Below the pieces are notes generated by a model that was given only the letters and a program-made list of their open reading frames with translations, was not told the origin of the DNA and searched no databases. A program made the translations under genes and the position numbers. Below, in pieces: positions 25,945 to 34,822 of a stretch of DNA of 52,534 bases. The stretch is from NCBI GenBank assembly GCA_022729575.1, contig DZAL01000017.1:1-52534 (forward strand), written 5' to 3'. Source of the DNA: Thiomargarita sp. (GTDB lineage: Bacteria; Pseudomonadota; Gammaproteobacteria; Beggiatoales; Beggiatoaceae). Within the stretch, counting starts at the first letter, position 1. Each line of letters opens with the position of its first letter.

Positions 25945-26877
25945 ATGATGAAATCCACTAAACCAACCCAATTAGGCACCGACGAAGCCTTTTGGCAATT
26001 GATGACGGTCAGTGGCCAGAGTCTCTTAAAACTCTTTGGCTTATCGGACCAAGAAGCCGCCAGCTATCGTTTTCAAGCCGTCGTGTTAAAAGAAAAGAAA
26101 TTGCAACCAGATCTTCAGGGTATCTCCACCCTAGCCAGCCAACAAGGGCGAGTCTTTATTGAATTTCAAGGCTATGAAGACCCCTTTATTCGCCACCGCG
26201 CGGCGGCTGGAGCGTTTTGGGGATGCTCCTTTGAACAATATGCGGGGCCAGTACGAGTCTGTATCGTCTATACCGACCTCAAATATCAACAGGCCGCGTT
26301 GCCTCTAAACTTGTTGACCGACAAGAAGTCTTGCCAGTTAACCAGTTGTGTACAGGAAATCGTGTTAAGCGGTTATACCGAAGCGAAACTGGTCAAAGTG
26401 GACCCCAAGTTAATCGTGTTAGCACCTTTTACGGTGCCCGCGACCACGCCTAAAGCCACTTTACTGGCGAAAGGTGCGAAATGGCAACAAGAAGTCACCC
26501 AAATTTATCCCCCGTCTCAACAACGGGTAGCGTTAAATGTGTTAGGTTTATTAGTACTCAATCAATTTCGTCAACTCAGTTATCAGGAGGTTTGTACCAT
26601 GTTAAATTTAGATTTAAGCAAGTCCCTGGCAGTCCAACAGCTTATGCAACAAATTCGTCAAGAAACTCGTCAAGAAACGGTGTTGGAAGACTACCAAGAA
26701 CTGTTGTTAGAAGCCATCAAGGAACGTTTTGGTCCAGCTCCCAAGCGATTGTCCAATCAAATTCGGCGCATTACCCAACCAGAGGTCTTGAGACAACTTC
26801 ATCGACAAGCCATGCGTTGTCAGGACTTGGAGAGTTTCAAGGAGAAATTGCCAAAGGTGAAGACAGTGAAGAACTAA
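25945..26877 (+). CDS. Rpn-like PD-(D/E)XK nuclease-family protein (DUF2887 type), copy 2
   Basis: It is paralogous along its length to the gene at 5403: LGTDEAFWQLMTVSGQS, PDLQG then RVFIEFQGYEDPFIRHRA, and a C-terminal helical region. PD...E-x-Q is the nuclease-like core. Copy 2 lacks the GRAEG repeat of copy 1 and has a Gln/Glu-rich RQETRQETV stretch instead. Two start codons (25945 and 25948) are adjacent. The internal ribosome site and ATG (26585-26601) are kept at the equivalent position, which suggests selection on the nucleotide sequence. A decayed fragment of a third copy follows directly downstream. Confidence 0.75.
   Translation: MMKSTKPTQLGTDEAFWQLMTVSGQSLLKLFGLSDQEAASYRFQAVVLKEKKLQPDLQGISTLASQQGRVFIEFQGYEDPFIRHRAAAGAFWGCSFEQYAGPVRVCIVYTDLKYQQAALPLNLLTDKKSCQLTSCVQEIVLSGYTEAKLVKVDPKLIVLAPFTVPATTPKATLLAKGAKWQQEVTQIYPPSQQRVALNVLGLLVLNQFRQLSYQEVCTMLNLDLSKSLAVQQLMQQIRQETRQETVLEDYQELLLEAIKERFGPAPKRLSNQIRRITQPEVLRQLHRQAMRCQDLESFKEKLPKVKTVKN
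26585..26601 (+). promoter_or_regulatory. In-frame internal Shine-Dalgarno and ATG in copy 2
   Basis: AGGAGGT at 26585-26591, seven bases, then ATG at 26599, as in copy 1. The spacer bases differ between copies while the AGGAGGT and the sequence after the ATG are unchanged. Confidence 0.6.
26599..26877 (+). CDS. Possible intragenic small protein of Rpn-like copy 2
   Basis: Initiation at 26599 would give 92 residues starting MLNLDLSKSLAV and lacking the nuclease core. The case for it is the same as for 6069-6386. Expression is inference. Confidence 0.45.
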   Translation: MLNLDLSKSLAVQQLMQQIRQETRQETVLEDYQELLLEAIKERFGPAPKRLSNQIRRITQPEVLRQLHRQAMRCQDLESFKEKLPKVKTVKN

Positions 26878-26892
26878 AGGAGTGTGATTACT

Positions 26893-26945
26893 AGCGACAG
26901 GTGCGAAATGGCAACCAGAAATCACCCAAGTCTATTCCCGGTCTC
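26893..26945 (+). pseudogene. Fragment of a third Rpn-like gene
   Basis: GGTGCGAAATGGCAACCAGA and the bases that follow, to GTCTCAAC, repeat with several changes the segment of copy 2 near 26474-26523 that encodes GAKWQQEVTQIYPPSQQ. Here it would read GAKWQPEITQVYSRSQ. It starts 16 bases past copy 2's stop and ends abruptly at a family B terminal sequence (CTACTCTATGCACACCAG). Confidence 0.65.
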
Positions 26946-27002
26946 AACCTACTCTATGCACACCAGTAAGTTTTTACCGCTGGACTAGAGGCTTCAGCCT
27001 GG

Positions 27003-27118
27003 CTGCCATTAAGTTAAGTCGAGTTGGAGTCCAAACCTTCAGCTTTGGACGAGACTGGTCAAGGTGAGATGGCGTTGCCAAAGCTGAAGCTTTGGACTCC
27101 AACGCCGTCACTTTAGCT
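27003..27118. mobile_element. Degenerate family C element (copy 4)
   Basis: The left end (GCCATTAAGTTAAG) and the core (GTTGGAGTCCAAACCTTCAG and its inverse) match copies 1, 3 and 5. The right terminal repeat has decayed past recognition, and no target duplication is visible. Confidence 0.6.
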
Positions 27119-27174
27119 TTCGTAAAATCAAATAGTTACACTAATTGCTAAGTGAATTTTATACTATTTGCCAA

Positions 27175-28272
27175 TTAAATCACTACTCGTGGATAAGACC
27201 CCAGATGTTTAATTAGAGTAGTATTGGTTTTTAATTCTTGTAACGCTTTGATAACATTAGGGTCTTTAATATGACCTTCCAAATCGATAAAAAACACATA
27301 TTCCCATAATCCTTGTCGCGAGGGCCGCGATTCAATGCGAGTTAAACTGATTTGGTTTTCCGCAAACGGTGATAATAGATGATAGAGGGACCCAGCTTGG
27401 TTAATACTGGATAACAACAGTGAAGTTTTATCATTGCCGGTAGGAGGCACTTCTTGAGCACCGATAACGACAAAGCGCGTGGTATTGTTGGGATGGTCTT
27501 CGATTCGCGAAGCTAATACCTGAAGTTGATAAATTTCGGCCGCCGTGGCCCCGGCAATGGCCGCGGCCCCGACTTCTTTAGCCGCGATTTGAGCGGCTTC
27601 GGCATTACTGTTGACGGTTACTTTAGCCACCGTGGGCAAATAGGTTTCTAACCACGAGCGACATTGCGCCAACGATTGTGGATGAGTATAAATAGTCGTC
27701 ACGGCTTTTAACTCAGTGACTTTCGATAATAACTGATGACGAATCGGTAACTCGATTTCGCTAGCAATTTTTAAATTAGTTTTAATCAAACAATCTAGGG
27801 TTTGATTAACGCCACCTTCGGTAGAATTTTCTACCGGTACTACCCCATAAGTGACCGTCCCCGCTTCCACTGCTCTAAATACTTCTTCGATGGTGGGGAG
27901 TGGTAACGTCTGTACCGTGTGACCAAAATGTTTATGTACCGCCGCTTGCGAATAGGTACCTGCGGGTCCCAGAAAAGCAATTTGTAGCGGCTTTTGTAAC
28001 GCTAAACATTCCGACATAATTTCACGGAAGATGCGGATTAAGGTGTCATTGGACAACGGACCTTGATTCCGGGCGATGACCTTCCGTAATACTTCCGCTT
28101 CTCGCTCTGGACGATAAAAAATTGGGGTTTCCTCCTCCGTAGATTTCGCCTGCGCCACGGCCTCTGCTAAACTAGCGCGTTGAGTAATTAATTCTTGAAT
28201 TTGTGCATCAAGCTCATCAATCTTGGCACGGACTTCAGCTAAGTTATAATGATTAGTGGACATGGTGGTCAT
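27175..28272 (-). CDS. pheA: Bifunctional chorismate mutase / prephenate dehydratase
   Basis: The enzyme makes phenylpyruvate from chorismate for phenylalanine synthesis. Residues about 8-90 are an AroQ-type chorismate mutase (VRAKIDELDAQIQELITQRA). About 95-275 are the dehydratase (IAFLGPAGTYSQAAVHKHFG, GVVPVENSTEGGVNQTLD, NNTTRFVVIG). About 285-365 are the ACT domain with the phenylalanine-binding LTRIESRPSRQGLWEY. Length 365 is usual. An ATG three codons in (28263) is an alternative start; neither has a strong ribosome site. No aro or tyr gene is adjacent. Confidence 0.95.
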   Translation of the reverse strand: MTTMSTNHYNLAEVRAKIDELDAQIQELITQRASLAEAVAQAKSTEEETPIFYRPEREAEVLRKVIARNQGPLSNDTLIRIFREIMSECLALQKPLQIAFLGPAGTYSQAAVHKHFGHTVQTLPLPTIEEVFRAVEAGTVTYGVVPVENSTEGGVNQTLDCLIKTNLKIASEIELPIRHQLLSKVTELKAVTTIYTHPQSLAQCRSWLETYLPTVAKVTVNSNAEAAQIAAKEVGAAAIAGATAAEIYQLQVLASRIEDHPNNTTRFVVIGAQEVPPTGNDKTSLLLSSINQAGSLYHLLSPFAENQISLTRIESRPSRQGLWEYVFFIDLEGHIKDPNVIKALQELKTNTTLIKHLGSYPRVVI

Positions 28273-28298
28273 TAAAAGGAGATTGGTTTGATTATGTT

Positions 28299-28553
28299 GA
28301 CTTACGCACGGTTAACCCAACCACCCCCAACCCCTCCTTGCTAAGGAGGGGAATATGCGCCAATTGCGTTAGCCGAATCGACTTCCCGCCTTAATAAGGA
28401 ATTGCGTTAACCGAATCGACTCCCCGCCTTAATAAGGAATTGCGTTAACCGAATCGACTCCCCGCCTTAATAAGGAATTGCGTTAGCCGAATCGACTCCC
28501 CGCCTTAATAAGGAGGGGCAGGGGGTGGTTGAATTAACCTTGCGTAAGGTGAC
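28299..28553. mobile_element. Family A palindromic element with internal tandem repeat
   Basis: The ends GACTTACGCACGGTTAAC and ...AACCTTGCGTAAGGTGAC are imperfect inverted repeats, continuing into CCAACCACCCCCAACCCC and GGGGCAGGGGGTGGTTG. The interior carries a 38-bp unit repeated four times (28362-28513). Confidence 0.7.
28362..28513. repeat. Four tandem copies of a 38-bp unit
   Basis: The unit begins AATTGCGTTAACCGAATCGA and ends CCGCCTTAATAAGG. The four copies differ at only a few positions (TTAGCC/TTAACC, GACTTCC/GACTCCC), so the expansion is recent. It lies inside the family A element. Confidence 0.9.
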
Positions 28554-28571
28554 TTAATTATTTTGATTTGA

Positions 28572-30134
28572 TTATTTCCGTCTTGATTTTTTGGACTTGA
28601 GTTTGTTTGATGATTTAGTTGGAGTGGTACGACTATTTTTAGAGGGCATTGGGCTAGAAATGACGGCGGGAAAAGAGGCGCTCAGTCGCTTAACATTCGC
28701 TATAGCTAATTCCAGACCTTGAGTAGCGGCTTGACGATACCATTGCAACGCCTGGTCTAAATTTTTAGGTAGCCCTAAGCCTGTTTCATACACCAGACCT
28801 AAATGGTTTTGGGCTAAAGCCAAACCTTGGTTAGCGGCCTGGTGGTACCACGACGCGGCCTGTTTTTGGTCTGGTTTCACGCCTTCGCCTTGAGCAAAGG
28901 CTAAGGCTACTTTAAACTGGGCTTCGGGATGTCCGTTTTGAGCCGCTTTCATAAACCAATCAAAAGCGGTTTGCAGATTTTTGGTGATCCCGCCTTGACC
29001 TTCTACATACGCTATTCCTAAGTTAAATTGTGCTTCCGGATTGCCCTGTTGCGCCGCTTGGCGATACCATTTAACTGCCTCTTTAAGATTTGGCTTGATC
29101 TCTTGGCGACCACTTCGATAAAACTTCGCTAAATTTAGTTGCGCCGCTACCACCCCTTGTCCTGCGGCTGTGAGAAACCATTTAATCGCTTCTTGGTCAC
29201 TTTGCGCTATTCCCCAACCGGTTTGACAAGCTAAACCATAATTATATTGAGCTTGGGGATTGCCATTTTGAGCGGCGGCTAAAAACCATTTTACAGCTTC
29301 GCTATTATTGGGGGTTACTCCACGTCCTTTTTGGTAAGCCAGGCCTAAATTATTTTGTGCCACCGCATTATTTTGCTGGGCCGCTAACTGGTACCATTTT
29401 ACTGAAGTTTTTTCGCTGTGAGACACGCCACGGCCGGTTAAATACATTTCTCCTAATTTATTTTGCGCTAAGACATGACCTTTTTCTGCCGCCTGCTGGA
29501 ACCAATTGGCCGCGGTTTTAACATTAGTGGTCACACCTTGACCTTTTTCATACATCAGTCCCAAACTAAACCAGGCTTCAGCACTGCCTTGGTCGGCGGC
29601 TTGGCGAAACCAGGTCATGGCTTCGGTATAACTTTTAGGTAGCCCTCGACCTCTGGTATACATCAATCCCAAGTTATATTGAGCCTTAACCTCATTTTGT
29701 GCCGCCGCTTGGCGATACCATTCCACCGCCTTGCCATAATGCTGTGGAATGCCTTGACCTTTTTCATACATGGTACCTAAATTAGTTTGGGCTAAACTGG
29801 CACCTTGTTTGGCGGCTTGCTGGAACCAGCGAAAGGCTTCTTGATTATTTTGGGGTATGCCACGACCTTCTAAATACATCACTCCCAAATTATACTGGGC
29901 TAATACCTGTTGTTGCTTGGCGGCGCGTTGGAACCATTTAATCGCTTCAGCCTCGTTTTGACGCACCCCCCGTCCTTCTAAATACATAACTCCAAGATAG
30001 GCTTGTGCCGTCTTATCACCTTTTACCGCAGTTTTATAATATTTGTTAAACAGCTCTTTATCAGTAAGCGCAAACGTATCGCCACTGCCAAACATACTGA
30101 AGCAAAATATTAAACATAGCGTTGCCTTTATCAT
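28572..30134 (-). CDS. Exported Sel1-repeat protein
   Basis: A signal peptide (MIKATLCLIFCFSMFGSGDTFA) is followed by about twelve Sel1-like repeats of 36 residues, each of the form 'AQYNLGVMYLEGRGVxQNxxEAIKWFxxAA'. A Lys/Ser-rich basic tail (NKLKSKKSRRK) ends the protein. Sel1 repeats form solenoid scaffolds for protein-protein contacts, often in the envelope. It lies downstream of recX on the same strand, separated by 71 bp that contain a CTCCTT/AAGGAGGG hairpin. Confidence 0.9.
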   Translation of the reverse strand: MIKATLCLIFCFSMFGSGDTFALTDKELFNKYYKTAVKGDKTAQAYLGVMYLEGRGVRQNEAEAIKWFQRAAKQQQVLAQYNLGVMYLEGRGIPQNNQEAFRWFQQAAKQGASLAQTNLGTMYEKGQGIPQHYGKAVEWYRQAAAQNEVKAQYNLGLMYTRGRGLPKSYTEAMTWFRQAADQGSAEAWFSLGLMYEKGQGVTTNVKTAANWFQQAAEKGHVLAQNKLGEMYLTGRGVSHSEKTSVKWYQLAAQQNNAVAQNNLGLAYQKGRGVTPNNSEAVKWFLAAAQNGNPQAQYNYGLACQTGWGIAQSDQEAIKWFLTAAGQGVVAAQLNLAKFYRSGRQEIKPNLKEAVKWYRQAAQQGNPEAQFNLGIAYVEGQGGITKNLQTAFDWFMKAAQNGHPEAQFKVALAFAQGEGVKPDQKQAASWYHQAANQGLALAQNHLGLVYETGLGLPKNLDQALQWYRQAATQGLELAIANVKRLSASFPAVISSPMPSKNSRTTPTKSSNKLKSKKSRRK

Positions 30135-30205
30135 AACGGATTCTCAAATTGGAGTAACTCCCAACCACTCCCAACTCGTCCTTGAGTAAGGAGGGATTGG
30201 GGTGG

Positions 30206-30679
30206 TTAACCTACTGATAATAATGCCACTCTCATTTGTTCGTTGGTAAAACCGCGAGATTGTAAGAAGCGCATCTGTTTACCACGCTCTCTTGGGGTTT
30301 TGGGTAACGATTGACCAAAGCGTTTTTGGCGAACTTCACAAGCACGTTGTTGCCAGTATTCATGGTCATACGAGTCGAGCGCGGTCTTCGACTTTTCTTT
30401 ACTAATGCCACGTTTGCGTAATTCTTGTTCAATCCGCAAGGGACCTTGACCTTTGCGCAGCCGTGAATAGATAAAACTGTCGATAAAACGGTCTTCATTG
30501 AGCAGATTGTCGGTACGTAACTGCAACAAGGCCCACTCAATGACTTGTGGCTCAAAACCTTTACGAGTTAATTTTTGACGTAACTCTTGACTGGTATGTT
30601 CGCGTCTGGACAAAAAATCCATGGCATTACAGATGGCTTGGAGAAGCGTGTCGGTCACGATACTGTCCTCTTTACCCAT
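30206..30679 (-). CDS. recX: Regulatory protein RecX
   Basis: RecX binds RecA filaments and limits their growth. The protein has the three-helix repeat pattern of the family: AMDFLSRREHTSQELRQKL, LNEDRFIDSFIYSRL and GPLRIEQELRKRGIS, then RFLQSRGFTNEQM near the end. It begins 18 bp after recA on the same strand, the usual arrangement. A GTG at 30658, preceded by AAGAGGAC, is a credible alternative start that would remove the first seven residues. Confidence 0.93.
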   Translation of the reverse strand: MGKEDSIVTDTLLQAICNAMDFLSRREHTSQELRQKLTRKGFEPQVIEWALLQLRTDNLLNEDRFIDSFIYSRLRKGQGPLRIEQELRKRGISKEKSKTALDSYDHEYWQQRACEVRQKRFGQSLPKTPRERGKQMRFLQSRGFTNEQMRVALLSVG

Positions 30680-30697
30680 TGACCAGCCGACTCTGAA

Positions 30698-32734
30698 TTA
30701 TTCATCCTCGACGGCAAGATTGTCATTAGTCTCGGCGACGGGCAATGGTTTTACCAGGGCTTTATCACGAATTTGTTTTTCGATGGCGTTAGCGGTTTCC
30801 GGATGATCTTTTAGATAATTCCGCACATTTTCTTTGCCTTGACCCAAACGCTCGCCATTGTAACTATACCAAGTGCCGGCTTTATCAACCACGTCGAATT
30901 TCACACCTAAATCAACTAATTCGCCGGTGCGGGAAATACCTTCGCCATAGATGATGTCAAAAGTGACTTCACGCAAAGGTGGGGCCAGTTTGTTTTTGAC
31001 GACTTTAACTTTGGTTTCATTACCAATAATCTCTTCACCACGTTTCACCGGCCCAATTCGACGAATATCCAATCGCACTGAGGCATAGAATTTCAGCGCG
31101 TTACCACCGGTAGTGGTTTCTGGAGAATTGTGAACAATCACATTATCTACCATATAGTTGTGATTGCCCTCAATTTCTAAATCGTAACGGTGTTCTTTTT
31201 TCGCTAACAGTTTGGATTGAATTTTTAAAATCGACATCGGCACCGCTCGCAACACCCGCTGTTTTTTCACGGTGAGCGGCACAAAAAATCCCAGTGCCGA
31301 CGGCAATAATTTATGGTCCAAATGAGCGGGGACATAAGGCGCAATCATTTTGTGCAGTTTACTGGTTTCGGCCACCGCAAAAGCAAATTGTGCCGCCTCT
31401 AAGGTCGGAAAGATGTCACGTTGATTAAACCAGTTGAGTAAGGCGCGTTGTTTGTCCAAGCGCATCCCTTTGCAATTAATGGTGCAACCATGTTGTTGTA
31501 AATTGCCGTGGTCTAAATACCAAATCGCTATCGCTAACGGTTCCAGTCGATCAATCAACACATAATTGGTCAAAGGAGAATCTTCGACTTCCTCGGCTGC
31601 AGGTTCCTCGGCCAGAGCTAGTAACGTGGTTAATTCCTCTATTTCCGCTTCTAATTCTTCATTTTTGGCGAGGGCGGCAGCCACTTTGGTGGTTTCACTG
31701 CTCAACCGCACAGTCCTGCCAGCTAAGGTGGCAACTTTTTGGGTGATGTGTCCAAATGGACTGTTACCCAATAAACTGCCCCAGAGAATTTGTTCGAGCA
31801 TGGGTGAGACATAAAATGCTTTAGCGGTCATCAATTTACCGCCGATTTTTAGTGCCCCGGCCTGTTGATAACCTGTAGGCGTGAGTAAACGATGATTCGC
31901 GGTACAAGCAAATTGGTGCTGAAATAGATGATTACCCACTTGAAATTCTAAAAAAGAATTGGTTTCGCCGTTATCAAACCAGTTAACAATGGGACGACTT
32001 TCAAATTTGCTGGTTGAACGATTGTAAGATAACACTTTAGCCGGCTGCCGCTGGGTGACTAATTTGCCAATTCTTTCGGCGCTCCCATCGGCCAGAATTA
32101 CTGGCGTGTCGTATTGAAAACAACCCCAGGTAACGCCTATTTTCATGCGAATTTGATTGATGAAAACCACTAAGGTGTTAGAACGTTTAATATTGGCAGT
32201 GAGTTTGCGTAATGCTTGCGACATTAAACGCGCCTGTAAGCCCATGTGAGAATCTCCCATATCACCTTCTAACTCGGCTTTAGGGGTTAACGCGGCAACG
32301 GAGTCAATCACGACGAGATCAACGCTTCCCGACCGCACAAAGATGTCGGCAATTTCCAGTGCTTCTTCACCACTGCTGGGTTGTGATAACAGCAATTCGT
32401 TGATACTGACCCCTAATCTTTCGGCGTATTGGCTATCTAGGGCATGTTCCGCATCTATAAACGCGGCAACTCCTCCCTTACGTTGAATTTCAGCCACTAC
32501 ATGCAACGTCAATGTAGTTTTACCAGAGGCTTCAGGACCGTAGATTTCTACCACGCGGCCTCGTGGTAAACCACCAATGCCAAGTATTAAATCTAAACCT
32601 AAGGAACCGGTGGAAACCGTTTCCGCGGCCAGTACGGGTCCCATATCGCCCAATCGCATGACGGCTCCCTTGCCAAATTGTTTTTCAATTTGTTTAAGAG
32701 TGGTCGTAAGAGTTTGTTTTTTATTTTCTTCCAT
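30698..32734 (-). CDS. recA: Recombinase RecA interrupted by an intein
   Basis: RecA carries out strand exchange and activates the SOS response. The exteins (residues 1-204 and 537-678) join to a 346-residue RecA of normal length, with Walker [10 protein letters not shown] near 66-74 and the L2 region [19 protein letters not shown] restored after splicing. The insertion lies between Gly204 and Ser537, the same site used by the Mycobacterium leprae RecA intein. Residue 203 is Trp, where RecA usually has Phe (MFG). Only half of a LexA-like box is visible upstream. recX follows 18 bp downstream. Confidence 0.97.
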   Translation of the reverse strand: MEENKKQTLTTTLKQIEKQFGKGAVMRLGDMGPVLAAETVSTGSLGLDLILGIGGLPRGRVVEIYGPEASGKTTLTLHVVAEIQRKGGVAAFIDAEHALDSQYAERLGVSINELLLSQPSSGEEALEIADIFVRSGSVDLVVIDSVAALTPKAELEGDMGDSHMGLQARLMSQALRKLTANIKRSNTLVVFINQIRMKIGVTWGCFQYDTPVILADGSAERIGKLVTQRQPAKVLSYNRSTSKFESRPIVNWFDNGETNSFLEFQVGNHLFQHQFACTANHRLLTPTGYQQAGALKIGGKLMTAKAFYVSPMLEQILWGSLLGNSPFGHITQKVATLAGRTVRLSSETTKVAAALAKNEELEAEIEELTTLLALAEEPAAEEVEDSPLTNYVLIDRLEPLAIAIWYLDHGNLQQHGCTINCKGMRLDKQRALLNWFNQRDIFPTLEAAQFAFAVAETSKLHKMIAPYVPAHLDHKLLPSALGFFVPLTVKKQRVLRAVPMSILKIQSKLLAKKEHRYDLEIEGNHNYMVDNVIVHNSPETTTGGNALKFYASVRLDIRRIGPVKRGEEIIGNETKVKVVKNKLAPPLREVTFDIIYGEGISRTGELVDLGVKFDVVDKAGTWYSYNGERLGQGKENVRNYLKDHPETANAIEKQIRDKALVKPLPVAETNDNLAVEDE
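31127..32122 (-). other. RecA intein (332 residues) with a degenerate LAGLIDADG endonuclease
   Basis: Splicing residues are present: Cys1 ([14 protein letters not shown]), block B TANH with His77, block [18 protein letters not shown] and the C-terminal His-Asn, followed by Ser+1 in the extein. The homing endonuclease region looks inactive. The first LAGLIDADG-like motif reads GSLLGNSPF (115-123), with Asn where the catalytic Asp is expected. The second is WYLDHG (201-206). A Glu/Ala-rich coil (about 145-180, [15 protein letters not shown]) fills the space where DNA-binding sequence is normally found. Protein splicing is likely; homing is not. Confidence 0.9.
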
Positions 32735-32897
32735 TGGTGTTTGCTCGCTTTTAGCTGAAAGGCTATTTAAGAAATAATTGATAATCCCAGATTATACAGT
32801 ATGCTTGAAACTTTGGGAAGAGATTTTTTAAGATTTAAAAATTATTTTTTAGATTAATTTCTCGTTCCCACGCCAGCGCGTGGGAACGAGAAAATTC
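32735..32897. repeat. recA upstream region and a CTCGTTCCCACG hairpin
   Basis: A TATAAT-like -10 (in the minus-strand reading CTGTATAATCTG) lies about 75 bp ahead of the recA start. A TCTCGTTCCCACGCCAGCGT hairpin with GTGGGAACGAGA sits at 32861-32892, between recA's promoter region and the stop of the next gene. Confidence 0.45.
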
Positions 32898-34763
32898 TCA
32901 TTGGGTAGCCGGTTGAGTAGTGCAAACCCAGGCCATTCCTTCCAGATCCGCCGTCACTGGTAATGTCACGGGAGTCGGGTGACATCCTTTTTCGGGGTCA
33001 ACCACAGTCAGGTCTAAGGTATAGAGGACATTATCATCATGGAGACCGATTAACAAAGTGTCATTGGTGGTCATCTCCAAAGATTCAATGAGCTTACTTT
33101 TGGGTAAAGTACACACTGGGGTGCTTTCGGTACCGTCATAACGGACGACTTTATTCTGGTTAGCTAAGTACAGCGTGTCGCCTTGATTATTCCAAGTAAG
33201 GTCTTCAACATCATCGGTAGAAGGCCATTTTATTTCCGCCGCTGACAGATTGCTCACCTCAGTCAGTTTGAACAGTCCTTTACCCGGCGCCCAGCCCCAT
33301 AATTGATTCGTGTCTGGATTGAAGGACAGTCCAGTAATATCATCAATTTTGCCGCCGGTAGCCAGCGATAAGTTGCCCAGTCGGGTAAACTTGCCGTCAG
33401 TGCTATTTATTTGGTAAAGAGTGCCCGATTGCTCCTTGGCATCATGACTCGCTGCTGCATACAGTACTTTGGTCAGTGGATGCGCATCAAGGGCTTCTAT
33501 ATCAAAACCGCTGTGTTTATCGCCTAATGGGGTCACGGTTTGAATCGTTTGGTCGATCATCAGTAATTGCGAATCGTTTAAATCTTGATCGTCCACTGCA
33601 TACAGTGTGCAGATTGTCACTGGGGGCGGCGGCGGTTGAATCGCTACCGTAAAGAGCCCAACTTCACTCCAAGGGCCGGGACCACTGTCATTGGCGGCTT
33701 GTACCCACCATTGATAGGCGCCATTGAGCAATTCATTAGTGGGGTTGACCGCACAAGTGCCAGTACCACTTCCACAATTGGCTTGGGCGGCGGTGAGCCA
33801 TTGGTCAATCACGGTCCCCGTGGCATCATCCACTTTTAGGTGATACTTGGTCGCATTGGCGAGGGCATTCCAGCTATAGTTGGGTAATCTCGTCGTCAAG
33901 TTACTATCTAACGATACCAAATTAACTTTGGCGGGTGCCGGTAGTGGCGGTGGGATCACGGGTGGGGGAGGAGGAGGTGCGCGAAAACTTTTGCCTTGAA
34001 TAAATACGGCGGAGTCTAAGCTATAATCACCGCGATCGGCCACCACTAATTTTAGGCGATGGGTTTGACCCAGCGCGACATTGGCGGTGGCTTTTAGGAC
34101 CGTGGTAAAACCGTCAAACTCAGTGAGAAAAGGTGTTGGGGAGCCGGGTCGACAACCACTATTAAAATACTCATTCCAATTAGTTGGCCAAGGGTAAGCA
34201 TTATTGCGATAATATTGCGCATTCGTTTTGAGATTGACTGTGTTAATGGCCACTTCAGTGCTCGTTGCCGGCACCAACGCAATATTTTTCCCATCTAAGA
34301 AGAAGGCAAACACATCGTTATAAGGAGTGCCAACAAATTCGTTATACTCTTCGGAGGCAAAGACATATTGAAATTCGATTTGGTCAGCGGTTGGCACAAA
34401 GTCAAATTCCAAGACTGCGGCATCATAATTGCCGGCGGATAATTGGGCATCTCCTGGTTGCTGATTAACCGCTGTGGTTTTATAGCATTTATTAGGGCCA
34501 ATCGCATTACTGGCACGTCCTGAGGTTAACAGAATGCCACGGCTAATGCCTAAACCATCAGCATCTCCTCCCTGAAAAATTCCAGCGGCACTGTTAACAC
34601 CACGATAGCTAATGTTAGAATAAGTAATATTACTCGCGCTAGTGTCAATTAATTCCGCCACCAGTGCAGTGGGAGTGATTCCCTGAGTTAAATCTAAAGT
34701 TGTGATGGCTAAAGTTTGAGTGCTAAAGACTATCGTAACTAGCCAAGTAATTTTTGCGTACAT
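32898..34763 (-). CDS. Secreted choice-of-anchor L domain protein with proline hinge and propeller-like C-terminus
   Basis: After a signal peptide (MYAKITWLVTIVFSTQTLA), residues about 30-260 match the choice-of-anchor L domain: ASEEYNEFVGTPYNDVFAFF is the diagnostic stretch. A poly-Pro hinge (about 267-280) leads to a fibronectin-type III-like domain (ATKYHLKVDDATGTVIDQWL...GPWSEVGLF). A second Pro hinge leads to a region resembling six-bladed propeller repeats (about 390-610). Such proteins are secreted and often carry sorting tails; no typical tail was found here. The gene starts 60 bp after the next upstream gene (34823) on the same strand, so both may be one unit. Confidence 0.8.
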   Translation of the reverse strand: MYAKITWLVTIVFSTQTLAITTLDLTQGITPTALVAELIDTSASNITYSNISYRGVNSAAGIFQGGDADGLGISRGILLTSGRASNAIGPNKCYKTTAVNQQPGDAQLSAGNYDAAVLEFDFVPTADQIEFQYVFASEEYNEFVGTPYNDVFAFFLDGKNIALVPATSTEVAINTVNLKTNAQYYRNNAYPWPTNWNEYFNSGCRPGSPTPFLTEFDGFTTVLKATANVALGQTHRLKLVVADRGDYSLDSAVFIQGKSFRAPPPPPPVIPPPLPAPAKVNLVSLDSNLTTRLPNYSWNALANATKYHLKVDDATGTVIDQWLTAAQANCGSGTGTCAVNPTNELLNGAYQWWVQAANDSGPGPWSEVGLFTVAIQPPPPPVTICTLYAVDDQDLNDSQLLMIDQTIQTVTPLGDKHSGFDIEALDAHPLTKVLYAAASHDAKEQSGTLYQINSTDGKFTRLGNLSLATGGKIDDITGLSFNPDTNQLWGWAPGKGLFKLTEVSNLSAAEIKWPSTDDVEDLTWNNQGDTLYLANQNKVVRYDGTESTPVCTLPKSKLIESLEMTTNDTLLIGLHDDNVLYTLDLTVVDPEKGCHPTPVTLPVTADLEGMAWVCTTQPATQ

Positions 34764-34822
34764 AACTTCCTCCTGATGTAGTTTACTGTGATGGGTCAGT
34801 CGACTCCACTTTATGGGGAATA

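Noticed and set aside
28362..28513. CRISPR array
   Set aside because: The 38-bp units are directly adjacent with no variable spacers, so this is a plain tandem repeat despite the cas6 gene elsewhere in the window.
30232..30555. Alternative-frame ORF inside recX
   Set aside because: It is a shadow of recX with Cys/Ser-rich, unrelated sequence.
32780..32830. LexA (SOS) box upstream of recA
   Set aside because: The minus strand reads TACTGTATAATCTGGG. One half-site fits CTGT-N8-ACAG, but the other half is absent, so I did not call an operator.
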